The position numbers and the translations under genes are program-made. A DNA stretch of 64,000 nt. Origin: CBDHGY01 sp965263325. GTDB lineage: Bacteria > Pseudomonadota > Alphaproteobacteria > Caulobacterales > Hyphomonadaceae. The notes under the pieces were generated by a model. It saw nothing but the letters and a program-made list of their open reading frames with translations, did no database searches and was not told the origin of the DNA. This document shows, one piece after another, positions 26,679-36,031 of this stretch (positions within the stretch are counted from its first letter, which is position 1; the number at the start of each line of letters is the position of its first letter). Location: NCBI GenBank assembly GCA_965263325.1, contig CBDHGY010000002.1, forward strand, positions 1,984,001-2,048,000. Direction: 5' to 3'.

Positions 26679-29600
26679 ATGGACAGGGGACAAACGGCCA
26701 CCATCACTGCGCCTTCAGGACTGAAGGTCTTCATCTCTTATTCGCGCGAAGACATGGACTTTGTCGACGAGCTGGAGCTTGTCCTGAAAGACAAGGGTCA
26801 CGAGGTTTTGATCGATCGCCACGGAATTTCGGCGGGAGAGGAATTTCGCAACCGGCTCGAACAGATGATACGCACCTGCGATACGGTCGTATTTGTGATG
26901 ACCGACGACTCGCTCACCTCCGACGCGTGCGGGTGGGAAATCGACCTCACCAAGAATAAATACAACAAGCGCATGCTGGTCGTAACGCTAAAGGATATTT
27001 CCGATGGCGTTTTGGTGCCAGACGCGTTGGCGGGGATTGACTGGATCCATTGTTGGCGCAATCCGCGCGTGAAGGATTCCAATCCGACCAAAGGCTTCAT
27101 TCTGCTCGACACAGCGCTGCGCACCGACCTTGCCTGGGTGCGTAAGGAGTCGCTTATCTATGATGACGCCCTGCAGTGGATAGAGCGCGGCTCAGCGCCT
27201 GACAGCCCGTTGCTGCTGAGCGGTGAACTGCTCACCGATGCGCAGGCCTGGGCGCGCGAAGCGCCCGACGGTCACGCCGTCTCTCCCGAAGTCGACCGGT
27301 TCATCAAGGCCAGCGCGCAGGCAGACGCACGCCAGAAAGCCGAAGCCGAAGCCAACATCGCCGAGCGCGAGAAAGCGCTGGAAGACGCGCGTATCGCCAT
27401 CGCCGCGCGGGAAGCGGAATCTGAAAAAGCGCGTGCGGCCATTGCGGAGCAGGAAAGAGCGAATGCCCGGGCAAAGCGAAGAACTATTTTTGCAACAGGC
27501 GTTTTGGGATTGTTGATTGCCGGTGCCGCAGCCGGTTATTGGTATCTGAACGAACTTCGCAAAGTCGCGGCGATCGAGCGAGAAGTAGCAGACATCGCGA
27601 AAGTTCAGGCGGCAGAGGCGACAAAAGAGGCCGAAAAGGCGAAAACACAAAACACCATCGCCCGTGCTCAAGTTATCGCTGAAGCCGCAATGAACCAACT
27701 GGAAGCAGGCGATGTCGAGTCCGCCACGCGGCTTGCTATTCTCGCCTTTCAGGAAGGCAAAGAAGCGGACGGTGTTGCTTCAGCAAATGTCGCGCTGTCT
27801 CTGATTGCACAGGAAAAACGCGCCGTCGGTTTCCTCTCCGGTCATGAGAGCTCCGTGGTAAAGTACGTACCGGCAGCTTGGGATAATCTTGCGCTTACAC
27901 TTACAGAGGATGGCGTGCTCCGACTTTGGGATGGATATAAAACAGCTGGTACGTTTCCAGAGTCAGAAGGCCGTTTGTTAGATGTTGTGACAAGCAGTGG
28001 GCTTAGGCAGATCATTACTCTGAACTCAGAAGGTGAGCTGAAGTCCTGGCATTATGATTCAGAGTTGGGTTTGCAAAAGATTGGATCGATTGAAACACCA
28101 GAACCTCTAATTGTGGAGTCGCAAAGCGGGCCAAAAGTAGAATCAGCAACCAAGTTGACAGCGATCTCAACGGGGGGACTTCTCGTTGCAACCGATCTTC
28201 AGAATTGGTGGGTGTTTGAGCCGCGAGACAACAATTTGAGGGAATCACCGCGCTCGTCGGACGAAGTAAGATCGTCTGAATATGAGCAACTTCTCTCAAA
28301 GCAGGAGCAATTATCACTCTTTATCGATGAAGCCGACCAACCGGGCGAATTTAAGTGGTCGGCGGATGGAAGCTCAGTCGCTTTGCTTGATGCCGGTAGA
28401 ATTGTCTTTGCAGATCTGCAAAACCCAAAACGCAGAACTTTCAACGTTAAGTCCGCCCGCGAATTTACTGACTGGGCCATTGCGCCAGATAATCAACATG
28501 TCGTGGTATGGAATAAGACAAGTTTCGATGCGGCTGTGTTCAGCGTCGAAGATCACACGACTACTGGTAGACCTGCATTTAGCGGCACAAGCAGCGAAAA
28601 CACGGATGCCGACATGGTTAGAGAAGATAGCAAAACCGCTTTGAGTCCATTGGTATGGAGCACCGTTAAGTTTGACTTCAATTCGCCAATCCATGAATCT
28701 GACGAGTTAAACATCAAGCTTCATATCGGCGAGAAGCAAGAGCTTCTTGTTCTTGATAGCTTGTCTGGGATTGTAAAAGCCGGGCCATTACAACTCTCTG
28801 ATTTCGAACTTGCTAACTATACGTTTACCGACCAAGGACGCGTAATATTGATCCAAGACTTCCAGAACAACATCGCTGCATTCGAAAGCGAAACGGGCGC
28901 GCGTTTGAAGTCGAATAGAAACGGACCCAATGCAATAACCGTTTCCCAGACCGACCAGGGAAAAATCGGTGCCATTGTTCAAGTGCTTTGCGACCGCCTC
29001 CGCACCACTGCCGGGCGAACACAATTGACTTCTGAAGATGCAAGCGCCGTTGTCATCCTCAAAGGTTATGCCACAGCGGATGTGTGCACAGACGTGCCAG
29101 ACGAACCGATTATTTTGACGGGTAGTGATTTTGGCGAAGGGGAGGTTAGTCGATTTTCAGCGACGTTTGAACGGGGTATGGAGTTTGTTCTGAGATGGGA
29201 AGGCGGCTTTGTCGACTATCAAGACAACCCAGGCGGGCGCACGAATAAGGGCATTACCCAAAACACATATAGTAAGTGGCGCGCCAATAAGGGTCTGCCG
29301 GCCGAAGACGTATTGAATATCACAGATCAGGAAGTTCATGCGATCTATCTTGAAGACTATTGGAAAGCGGTTGTTCAGAACTGGTATCCAGATAATCTTG
29401 CGATCGCTCTGTTTGACAGCGCCGTGAATATGGGACCGCGGCGCGCGGTTTCCATGCTGCAACACGCCATTAATGAAACACTGCCCGGTGCAAACATTTC
29501 CGTAGATGGTGTGGCGGATAAGACCACTTTCGATGCCGTGAGAGATATCATTGCCGACGGCAATGAAAACAAGCTACTCGAAAACTATCTCAAAACAAGA

Positions 29601-29720
29601 GAAGGTGTTTACCACCGGATCGTGAACAATAGGCCTCGCAGTGCTGTGTTTCTCGACGGTTGGATGAACCGGCTGAACGATCTCGCGCGTTTCGTTGGCG
29701 CGGATGGCGGCTTCGAATAA
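26679..29720 (+). CDS. TIR - coiled coil - membrane helix - beta-propeller - GH108 muramidase protein
   Basis: A 1013-residue multidomain protein. Residues 14-128: TIR domain (GLKVFISYSREDMDFVDELE; BB-loop RHGISAGEEF; CGWE with the candidate catalytic Glu87), a fold that in bacteria cleaves NAD or scaffolds signalling. Residues 210-266: Ala/Glu/Arg coiled coil ending RAKRR. Residues 268-290: one membrane helix. Residues 291-360: second coiled coil. Residues about 380-815: divergent WD40-like propeller; the clearest repeat is LSGHES to VLRLWD (386-418). Residues 828-1005: GH108 lysozyme with its peptidoglycan-binding part (LRWEGGFVDYQDNPGGRTNK, catalytic Glu841). ATG 26679 has GGGGAGG 7 bases upstream. 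Basic residues before the helix suggest TIR in the cytoplasm and muramidase in the periplasm. A role in phage defence or programmed lysis is inference. Confidence 0.9.
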   Translation: MDRGQTATITAPSGLKVFISYSREDMDFVDELELVLKDKGHEVLIDRHGISAGEEFRNRLEQMIRTCDTVVFVMTDDSLTSDACGWEIDLTKNKYNKRMLVVTLKDISDGVLVPDALAGIDWIHCWRNPRVKDSNPTKGFILLDTALRTDLAWVRKESLIYDDALQWIERGSAPDSPLLLSGELLTDAQAWAREAPDGHAVSPEVDRFIKASAQADARQKAEAEANIAEREKALEDARIAIAAREAESEKARAAIAEQERANARAKRRTIFATGVLGLLIAGAAAGYWYLNELRKVAAIEREVADIAKVQAAEATKEAEKAKTQNTIARAQVIAEAAMNQLEAGDVESATRLAILAFQEGKEADGVASANVALSLIAQEKRAVGFLSGHESSVVKYVPAAWDNLALTLTEDGVLRLWDGYKTAGTFPESEGRLLDVVTSSGLRQIITLNSEGELKSWHYDSELGLQKIGSIETPEPLIVESQSGPKVESATKLTAISTGGLLVATDLQNWWVFEPRDNNLRESPRSSDEVRSSEYEQLLSKQEQLSLFIDEADQPGEFKWSADGSSVALLDAGRIVFADLQNPKRRTFNVKSAREFTDWAIAPDNQHVVVWNKTSFDAAVFSVEDHTTTGRPAFSGTSSENTDADMVREDSKTALSPLVWSTVKFDFNSPIHESDELNIKLHIGEKQELLVLDSLSGIVKAGPLQLSDFELANYTFTDQGRVILIQDFQNNIAAFESETGARLKSNRNGPNAITVSQTDQGKIGAIVQVLCDRLRTTAGRTQLTSEDASAVVILKGYATADVCTDVPDEPIILTGSDFGEGEVSRFSATFERGMEFVLRWEGGFVDYQDNPGGRTNKGITQNTYSKWRANKGLPAEDVLNITDQEVHAIYLEDYWKAVVQNWYPDNLAIALFDSAVNMGPRRAVSMLQHAINETLPGANISVDGVADKTTFDAVRDIIADGNENKLLENYLKTREGVYHRIVNNRPRSAVFLDGWMNRLNDLARFVGADGGFE

Positions 29721-29723
29721 TTC

Positions 29724-30344
29724 CTAACTATGCGCGAAGATGTCCGTCTCGCCCCAACCTTCCAGATCAAGCGCCGCGCGCACGGGCAAAAAGTCAAAAC
29801 AGGATTGCGCAAGCGAAAGGCGCCCTTCCCGCTCCAGCATCTCTACCAGCTTGCTCTTGATTTTGTGCAGATGCAAAACGTCAGACGCCGCATATTGCAG
29901 TTGCGCGTCGGTGAGCTCATTTGCCCCCCAATCTGAGGATTGCTGCGCCTTCGACATATCCACGCCGGCAAGTTCCTTGGACACATCTTTCAGGCCATGT
30001 CGGTCTGTATAGGTGCGTGCAAGCTTGGATGCGATCTTCGTGCAGAAGACGGGCGCACAATCGATGCCCAGCCATTTCTTCATCATCGCCACATCAAACC
30101 GCGCGAAATGGAACAGCTTCAGCGTGTTCTCATCGGCCAAAAGCGCCTTGAGGTTCGGACAGTTGTAGCCGCCCTTGCGGTCGAGCTGAACGACATGCGC
30201 CGAGCCGTCGCCAGAAGAAAGCTGGACCACACAAAGCTGGTCTCGATAAGGGTCGAGCCCCATTGCTTCGGTATCCACAGCGACCTCATTTCCGAGATCA
30301 AGACCGGCTGGTAGGTCGCCTTTATGAAGTGTGATGCCGTTCAT
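29724..30344 (-). CDS. rnd: Ribonuclease D-like 3'-5' exonuclease, short form
   Basis: DEDD exoribonuclease acting in tRNA and small RNA 3' trimming. At 206 residues it has only the exonuclease domain: Exo I AVDTEAMGL, Exo II LKLFHFARFDVAMM, and Exo III QLQYAASDVLHLHKI. The HRDC domains of enterobacterial RNase D are absent, which is normal for the alphaproteobacterial short form. Its stop is 3 bases from the stop of the convergent TIR gene. Confidence 0.93.
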   Translation of the reverse strand: MNGITLHKGDLPAGLDLGNEVAVDTEAMGLDPYRDQLCVVQLSSGDGSAHVVQLDRKGGYNCPNLKALLADENTLKLFHFARFDVAMMKKWLGIDCAPVFCTKIASKLARTYTDRHGLKDVSKELAGVDMSKAQQSSDWGANELTDAQLQYAASDVLHLHKIKSKLVEMLEREGRLSLAQSCFDFLPVRAALDLEGWGETDIFAHS

Positions 30345-30408
30345 AGCTATTCCTCAGTCGCGCATGAGGAACACGTCTAGTCTGCTGCGCGCGGCGGGGC
30401 AATGATTC

Positions 30409-31191
30409 TTAGGCGTTTTGCTCCGGAAGCTGATCGAGCCAGGCCAGAATATCCGCGCTTAGTTTATCCGCGCCGGGATTGCCGATGATCCAATGAGCCT
30501 TATCCGGATACTCAATATAATCACCTGGCACTGGCGCTTTCTGAAGTTTGTCGCGCAGCTTGCGCACCGCCTTTGGAACCGTCGCGCGGTCTTTCGCGGC
30601 GCAGATTGTGAGCGTCGGAATGTCAATCTTGCTGTCGTCCAGCACGATGCCGTCGGTCAAATCCTTGTAGACGCCCCCGCTATCATAACGCGCAAGCGCA
30701 TATAGCTCGTCGTGCAGCGCTTTCGGCGTGCGGTTCCAGACGCCATAGGCAAGGCCGTTTTTGCCAACTTTGTGGCTCATCTTTTCGGCCTTCTTGAACC
30801 CGTGCTTCGCGATGTTCCAGAACGTGCGGTACATCCTGATATCGGTGACGTTACAATCCTCTGGCTGCGCGGGCGTGACGAGCACACCGGCGGCAATCTC
30901 CCCGCGCTCAGCCAGTTTCTGCGTCAGCAGCGCGCCCATCGAATGCCCCATAACCACAGGGCGCTCACCCGTGCTCGCGGTAATCTCCCGCGCCCAGCGA
31001 GAGGTCTCTTCAATATAGTCATTAAAGCGCAGCGACGGCAGCGACGCCGGAGGATTATCAATCGTGCGCTGATCGGGAAACAATGTCGGTGCATCGCAGG
31101 TCCACCCGGCCGCCTCAAAGTGCGGGACCATATCATCAAACGCATCACCGCCGCAGCCAACGCCGTGGATCATCAGAATATGTTTTGCCAT
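30409..31191 (-). CDS. Alpha/beta-fold hydrolase
   Basis: A 260-residue soluble hydrolase with an oxyanion stretch ILMIHGVGCGGDAFDDM, nucleophile elbow VMGHSMGALL, acid region TLTICAAKDRATVP and late catalytic His in KAHWIIGNPG. No signal peptide. The substrate is unknown; esterase or lipase-like activity is likely. Confidence 0.87.
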   Translation of the reverse strand: MAKHILMIHGVGCGGDAFDDMVPHFEAAGWTCDAPTLFPDQRTIDNPPASLPSLRFNDYIEETSRWAREITASTGERPVVMGHSMGALLTQKLAERGEIAAGVLVTPAQPEDCNVTDIRMYRTFWNIAKHGFKKAEKMSHKVGKNGLAYGVWNRTPKALHDELYALARYDSGGVYKDLTDGIVLDDSKIDIPTLTICAAKDRATVPKAVRKLRDKLQKAPVPGDYIEYPDKAHWIIGNPGADKLSADILAWLDQLPEQNA

Positions 31192-31362
31192 GCCATTCCT
31201 CCCGCGGGTGAGTGTCGCGCGCTATTGGCGGTTCTGCAAGGGCCAGCGCCTTTATCTCCGCCAGCGTACCGCGGCGAAGCTTTTGAAATTGTCATGCCGA
31301 GCAAGCGGGTCTGCGCGGCAGATCCAGGCACCGGTAAATATAAGGGAAGGCGCAAATCTCGG

Positions 31363-31386
31363 TCCCAGGTCGCTTTGCGTCCGGGA
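31363..31386. repeat. REP-like palindromic element
   Basis: TCCCAGGTCGCTTTGCGTCC followed by GGGA folds into a stem with outer TCCC-GG / CC-GGGA, inner CGC/GCG and a TTT loop. The complementary strand (CATCCCGGACGCAAAGCGAC) has the look of an interspersed intergenic repeat found in many alphaproteobacterial genomes. Only one copy is seen in this window, so repeat status is unproven. The rest of 31192-31396 shows no gene. Confidence 0.4.
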
Positions 31387-31396
31387 TGATAGGTCA

Positions 31397-31822
31397 CTAG
31401 CTGCTGTCGAGGAAGTCAGGGCCCGGTAAAAAAACGCCGATGGCAGGCTCTGATGTGAAAGCGGTGCTGGCGCTTAGCCCCGACCACCATTCTGCAGCGC
31501 GCGCAAAGTCTGCCTTAAACTGGCGTATCAAAAGCGCCATGACACCGAGCAGGGAATGAACGCGGTTTAGAAAGGCAAGCGCTTCATCATCCGCTTTGCT
31601 GCGCGAGGGCATTTGAGCAGCGGCGACAATATCTGCCGAAAGCTCTACGAGCGCGGCGTAAATTGCTGCTTCCAGCCATTCGGCTTTGTGCAGACCGGCC
31701 GCTGCACGCATTTTGTGCGCCAGCGAGACTTGCCGCGCAAACGCGACAAGCAACATGCCAAACAACCGCCAGCGCAGCGAAAGACGCTGGAGTGACGAGA
31801 GATGAGCAGCAGCACGTATCAT
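31397..31822 (-). CDS. Hypothetical helical protein
   Basis: A 141-residue Ala-rich, mostly helical protein (LRWRLFGMLLVAFARQVSLA, EWLEAAIYAALVELSADIVA, VHSLLGVMALLIRQFKADFA). No family recognised. No clear Shine-Dalgarno before ATG 31822. Composition and length favour a real gene, but neighbours give no clue. Confidence 0.5.
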   Translation of the reverse strand: MIRAAAHLSSLQRLSLRWRLFGMLLVAFARQVSLAHKMRAAAGLHKAEWLEAAIYAALVELSADIVAAAQMPSRSKADDEALAFLNRVHSLLGVMALLIRQFKADFARAAEWWSGLSASTAFTSEPAIGVFLPGPDFLDSS

Positions 31823-32107
31823 ACCGCATAATATAGGAATTTATTCAGATACTGCAAGAGGACGAAACTGAATCGCGGAAATTCGCCAGAAATGGTCGGA
31901 GCTGCGATCCACTTGAATGGCCGAACCGTTTGAAAACGGTCGTTTGGGCTACTCAGGGTCAGGAAGAGACATTGGCGGAGTCCAAGATGAACCCGGTATT
32001 GCCCGTGGCGTCAAACTTTAATTCTAACGAGATTTTGACGCGTCGTTTCGCGCAATGATATAACGAACCTCATTGCGAGCAAATGAATGGAATAAGGAGC
32101 CTACGCA

Positions 32108-32833
32108 TTGGTCTCTCGACGAGAATTGTTGGTTCAGTTTGCCACGTACTCGACCTTAGCGAGCCTGGTCGGGCGTGCATCGGCTTCACCGCAGGCAAAA
32201 AACGTCGCGCATTGGCTGCATCGGACTGATGAACTGACCGCTATGATGCGCGGTGAAGTCATAACAGTTCAAGACTGGCGAGATGGACTGGATCAACTCA
32301 ATCGACGTTTGGACTTAACCGCATTGCTTCAAGAAATGGGCTACGAGGACCTGATTGCGGTCACTCAATTCGCCGAATTGGGCGTCTCCACGGCAAAACT
32401 GGACTTCGGAGACCATGGTGTACGAGAACTTTCGTTTTATCCAAAGCTTTTCGCGGTCGATGAAGGACGCGCCATTATTCCACATGGTCACACAAACATG
32501 GTCTCAGCCCACCTGATTACATCTGGGCGGTTTCACCTTCGCCAATATGACAAGATCAAACTATATGAAGATTCTATGGTGGTTCGTCCCAGCTATGAAG
32601 GTGAAGTTACTGCTGGAGACTTGTCATCCATTGGCGAGCACGCAGACAATGTCCATTGGTTTGTTGCGCTTGAGCCATCCTACACACTCGATGTGATCGT
32701 GACCGGAGTCGATGGTGAAAAAAAACCGAGCTACGACATTCATAATCTCGATATGGACAATGCAGAGACGGACGGCGAATTGTTGCGGGTACCTCGACTT
32801 GGGGTTGCGGACGCGTTGATCAAATACGGCTGA
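32108..32833 (+). CDS. Exported cupin-like protein
   Basis: A 241-residue protein with a twin-arginine-like signal (VSRRELLVQFATYSTLASLV, then ASA). It starts at TTG 32108 with AAGGAG 8 bases before. The central part has a cupin pattern: IIPHGHTNMVSAHLITSGRF supplies metal-type His residues, and GEHADNVHWF may add a second motif. The ligand and reaction are unknown. Standalone gene with its own upstream region. Confidence 0.72.
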   Translation: MVSRRELLVQFATYSTLASLVGRASASPQAKNVAHWLHRTDELTAMMRGEVITVQDWRDGLDQLNRRLDLTALLQEMGYEDLIAVTQFAELGVSTAKLDFGDHGVRELSFYPKLFAVDEGRAIIPHGHTNMVSAHLITSGRFHLRQYDKIKLYEDSMVVRPSYEGEVTAGDLSSIGEHADNVHWFVALEPSYTLDVIVTGVDGEKKPSYDIHNLDMDNAETDGELLRVPRLGVADALIKYG

Positions 32834-32951
32834 CGATAGCTACCCTATAAGTGACCGAAATCGCGCTCATTCCGAAAATGCGACGTTGTCCAAATTTCAG
32901 TGGTTCCAGTCGTCGCAGTTCTAACGTCCGTAAAGACGCCGACTGAAGACA

Positions 32952-32983
32952 CCCTGTTGCCGTTCTTGGACGGCAATTCAGGG
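32952..32983. terminator. Hairpin between convergent cupin gene and dapA
   Basis: TTGCCGT / ACGGCAA, a 7-bp perfect stem with a 6-base loop, extended by CCCTG / CAGGG across a two-base bulge. It sits between convergent genes and has no T-run on either strand, so it may be a weak or Rho-assisted terminator. Confidence 0.5.
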
Positions 32984-33002
32984 CCAACAATTGACTCTCG
33001 TA

Positions 33003-33881
33003 CTACCCCCCCACACCCGCCGCTTCCAGCGCGGCATCGATCTTTGCCTCAGCCGCTGCATCCGGCGGGGTGATTGGTAGACGCACATCCGGTGCGCACA
33101 AGCCCATCTTGGCAAGAACGTATTTCGCGGGGCCTGGGGATGGCGAAACGAACATTGCGTGGTGCAGCGCATTGAGGCGCGCTTCGATCTCGCGCGCTTG
33201 GCGAAGGTCGCCTTCATCGAAGGCTTTGTGCATCGCGGCACATTGCTCCGGCGCGACATTCGCCGTTACTGAAATGCACCCCGCGCCGCCCATCGCCCGG
33301 TGGCCGAGCGCGACCGGATCATCGCCGCAAATCTGCGTAAACTCATGGCCGGTTGTCAGCGCATTGTGCTCTGAAACGCGCGACAGCGAACCGCTCGCAT
33401 CCTTAATGCCGACAATATTCCCCACTGAGGCGAGTTTTCCGACGGTTTCGGGTAACAGGTCGCACCCAGTCCTTGAGGGGACATTATACAAAATTATGGG
33501 CAATTTTGCAGCGCTGGCCACTGCCCTAAAATGAGCCTCGAGGCCAGCCTGGTTGGGCTTATTATAGTACGGGCAGACGACCATGGCGGCATCTGCGCCG
33601 GTTGAATGAGCGTGTTCGATGAGGCCCACCGCCTCGGCCGTGGAATTCGAGCCAGCTCCCGCGATCACAGGTACGCGTCCTGCAGCAATCTCTACACAAA
33701 GCGTAACAACTTCGCGGTGTTCCTCATGGCTGAGCGTGGCTGATTCGCCTGTGGTTCCGCAGGGAACAAGCGCGCTGGAACCTCCAGAAATCTGGCGCTC
33801 GACAAGATCGGCGAATGCTGATCGATCAAAGGCATCATTTTTGAAGGGGGTGATCAATGCTGGGATTGAGCCAGAAAACAT
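33003..33881 (-). CDS. dapA: 4-hydroxy-tetrahydrodipicolinate synthase
   Basis: Condenses aspartate semialdehyde and pyruvate, the branch point to lysine and diaminopimelate. It is 292 residues from ATG 33881 (MFSGSIPALITPFKNDAFD); the longer frame to 34133 runs into the divergent lytic transglycosylase and is rejected. Active-site features: LVPCGTTGESATLSHEEH, YYNKPNQAGLEAHF, the catalytic Tyr in LYNVPSRTG and Schiff-base Lys in GIKDASGSL. Product feeds the peptidoglycan made and remodelled by neighbouring genes. Confidence 0.95.
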   Translation of the reverse strand: MFSGSIPALITPFKNDAFDRSAFADLVERQISGGSSALVPCGTTGESATLSHEEHREVVTLCVEIAAGRVPVIAGAGSNSTAEAVGLIEHAHSTGADAAMVVCPYYNKPNQAGLEAHFRAVASAAKLPIILYNVPSRTGCDLLPETVGKLASVGNIVGIKDASGSLSRVSEHNALTTGHEFTQICGDDPVALGHRAMGGAGCISVTANVAPEQCAAMHKAFDEGDLRQAREIEARLNALHHAMFVSPSPGPAKYVLAKMGLCAPDVRLPITPPDAAAEAKIDAALEAAGVGG

Positions 33882-33982
33882 CCAATTCTCGCCGTGTTTT
33901 GATGGTTTCAGTTGAGTTAACGAATAACAGGTAGCGTAATCCAGCAAAACGCCCCCATTGCCAAGGGTTAACACGTAAGACC

Positions 33983-35998
33983 ATGACCAAGTTTGCTTTG
34001 TTTGCCGGGACTGCTGCATTGCTTGCGAGCTCCGCGTTTGCAGGAACGCCGTCTGCGCCAAGCCTGAAACCACCCCTGACATATGCCGGATCGGTGGTCG
34101 ATGCGAAGGATGCGGAGCTCTTGCGAGATGCATTGCGCGCTGCCGACCGCGCCGATTGGGGAGAGGTGCGCAGCCTGCAATTTCGTGTGGAAGACCCGGC
34201 GGTCGAAGACATCATTCTCTGGCGCCGGGCAACGGGCGATGAGGCGATGTCCTTCCGTGAGCTGAATGAAGCGCTTGAGCGCCTGAGCGCCTGGCCCCTG
34301 CAGCGCACGATGCGGATCAGCGCTGAGTCCCGGATTGCGCTCAGCTCGCTCGGTCCTCGTGATAAGATTGAGTGGCTTGAAGCCTCCGGCCCTGTCAGCG
34401 GAGAAGGTAAAGTTGCACTTGCCGATGCGTACCGCGCGATCGGTGAAGCTGGCAAAGCCAATGCGTATGCGATTGATGCCTGGCGCAATAATTCGCTGGA
34501 CCGTCCGGTCGAGCAAGACGTGCTGTCGCGTTATGGCAATCTGTTTTCTCAGGCAGATCACCGCGCACGCGCAGATCTGCTGCTTTGGGTGAACAAGCGC
34601 AGCGAAGCCTCCCGCGTGAAGTCACGGCTGAACGGAGGGCACCGCGAACTCGTCGATGCCCGCATGGCGCTTTCAGCGCGCCGCAAAGGCGTCAACAAGA
34701 AGGTCGCGGCCGTGCCCGAAGCGCTCCACGACCACCCAGGCTTGTTGTTTGAGCGCGCCCGCTGGCGACGCAAAGCCGGACAGAAGGGAACGATCGCTCC
34801 GCTCCTTGTACAGATCGATGGAAATGATGTGCCGCATGCCGGGCGAAGCAAGCTCTGGAAGGAGCGGCACCTGGCAGCCCGCAAAGCGCTGCAGGAAGGT
34901 AAGTTCCAGACCGCTTACGCGCTTACCGCGCCGCATGGCCTGAGCGAGGGAGCAGAGTTTGCCGAGGCCGAATGGCTCTCTGGCTGGATCGCGCTGCGCC
35001 ACAACAATGAGCCAGATCGTGCGCTGCAGCACTTTGAGACGCTAAGCGAAGGCGTCTCCACGCCGATATCGCTGGCGCGCGCTTATTATTGGAAAGGCCG
35101 CGCACTGTCTGAACTTGCAGATCCGCTGGGCGCGGACGAAGCTTACAAAGCCGCGGCGCAGTACAGCTTCACCTATTATGGTCAGCTCGCCTCTGAGCAG
35201 ATTGGCGGTGTAGACATCGCATTTGACGCTGCAGCTGAGCCGACACTCGAAGAGCGCGACGCGTTTTATGCGCGCGATGAAATCCGCGCGTTAAAATTGC
35301 TCGGTGAGATTGGCGAGGATAGTTTGTTCCGCCGGCTTTCCTATCATCTCGATGATGGTTTCCAGACCGCAAGCGAGATCATCCTCCTGTCTGAGATCGC
35401 GAACGATTTCCAGCAGCCACATGTCGGAGTACGCGGCGCGAAAGCCGGGCTTGCAAATGGGATTATTGCGCCAGATGCAGCTTACCCGCTTGTCGATTAT
35501 CCGCTGCTTCGCGAACCGGATGTCGAGCGCCCGTATATGCTGGCCCTTTCGCGCCAGGAAAGCGAGATGAACCCCCGCGCGATCAGCCATGCGAATGCCC
35601 GCGGCCTCATGCAGTTTCTGCCCGCGACGGCAAAGCTGGAAGCGCGGCGCAGCGGCTTGCCTTATCGCAGCAGTTGGCTCACCGATGATCCGGGCTACAA
35701 CATGACGCTCGGCGGCGCGCACCTTGATCACCTTCTTGATCGCTTCAATGGCAGCTACATCATGACGGCGGCGGCCTATAATGCTGGTGCCTCGCGGCCA
35801 TCAAAATGGGTGGAAGAGTACGGCGATCCGCGGGCAGGAGAGATCGATGCCGTAGATTGGGTAGAGTTCATTCCATTCTCAGAAACGCGGAATTATGTGC
35901 AGCGCGTGCTTGAGAATGTTCAAGTGTATCGCCACCGTCTGACGGGAGAGCCCGCACGCGTAATGACCGACCGCGACATCCGCCGCGGACGTTTCTAG
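33983..35998 (+). CDS. slt: Soluble lytic murein transglycosylase (Slt70-like)
   Basis: Periplasmic enzyme that cleaves glycan strands to 1,6-anhydromuropeptides. It is 671 residues with signal peptide MTKFALFAGTAALLASSAFA, a long helical superhelix (about 40-500), and a C-terminal lysozyme-like domain (about 510-650). The latter has the catalytic Glu in LSRQESEMNP, then HANARGLMQFLPATA and AAYNAGASRPSKW. Divergent from dapA, sharing an upstream region of about 100 bases. Confidence 0.94.
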   Translation: MTKFALFAGTAALLASSAFAGTPSAPSLKPPLTYAGSVVDAKDAELLRDALRAADRADWGEVRSLQFRVEDPAVEDIILWRRATGDEAMSFRELNEALERLSAWPLQRTMRISAESRIALSSLGPRDKIEWLEASGPVSGEGKVALADAYRAIGEAGKANAYAIDAWRNNSLDRPVEQDVLSRYGNLFSQADHRARADLLLWVNKRSEASRVKSRLNGGHRELVDARMALSARRKGVNKKVAAVPEALHDHPGLLFERARWRRKAGQKGTIAPLLVQIDGNDVPHAGRSKLWKERHLAARKALQEGKFQTAYALTAPHGLSEGAEFAEAEWLSGWIALRHNNEPDRALQHFETLSEGVSTPISLARAYYWKGRALSELADPLGADEAYKAAAQYSFTYYGQLASEQIGGVDIAFDAAAEPTLEERDAFYARDEIRALKLLGEIGEDSLFRRLSYHLDDGFQTASEIILLSEIANDFQQPHVGVRGAKAGLANGIIAPDAAYPLVDYPLLREPDVERPYMLALSRQESEMNPRAISHANARGLMQFLPATAKLEARRSGLPYRSSWLTDDPGYNMTLGGAHLDHLLDRFNGSYIMTAAAYNAGASRPSKWVEEYGDPRAGEIDAVDWVEFIPFSETRNYVQRVLENVQVYRHRLTGEPARVMTDRDIRRGRF

Positions 35999-36031
35999 CC
36001 GGTAACTGATAAGTTCAGACCTCTGCAGCGC

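Noticed and set aside
33882..34133. Upstream extension of dapA
   Set aside because: It overlaps the signal peptide of the divergent transglycosylase, and dapA homologues begin at MFSGSIPALITPF.
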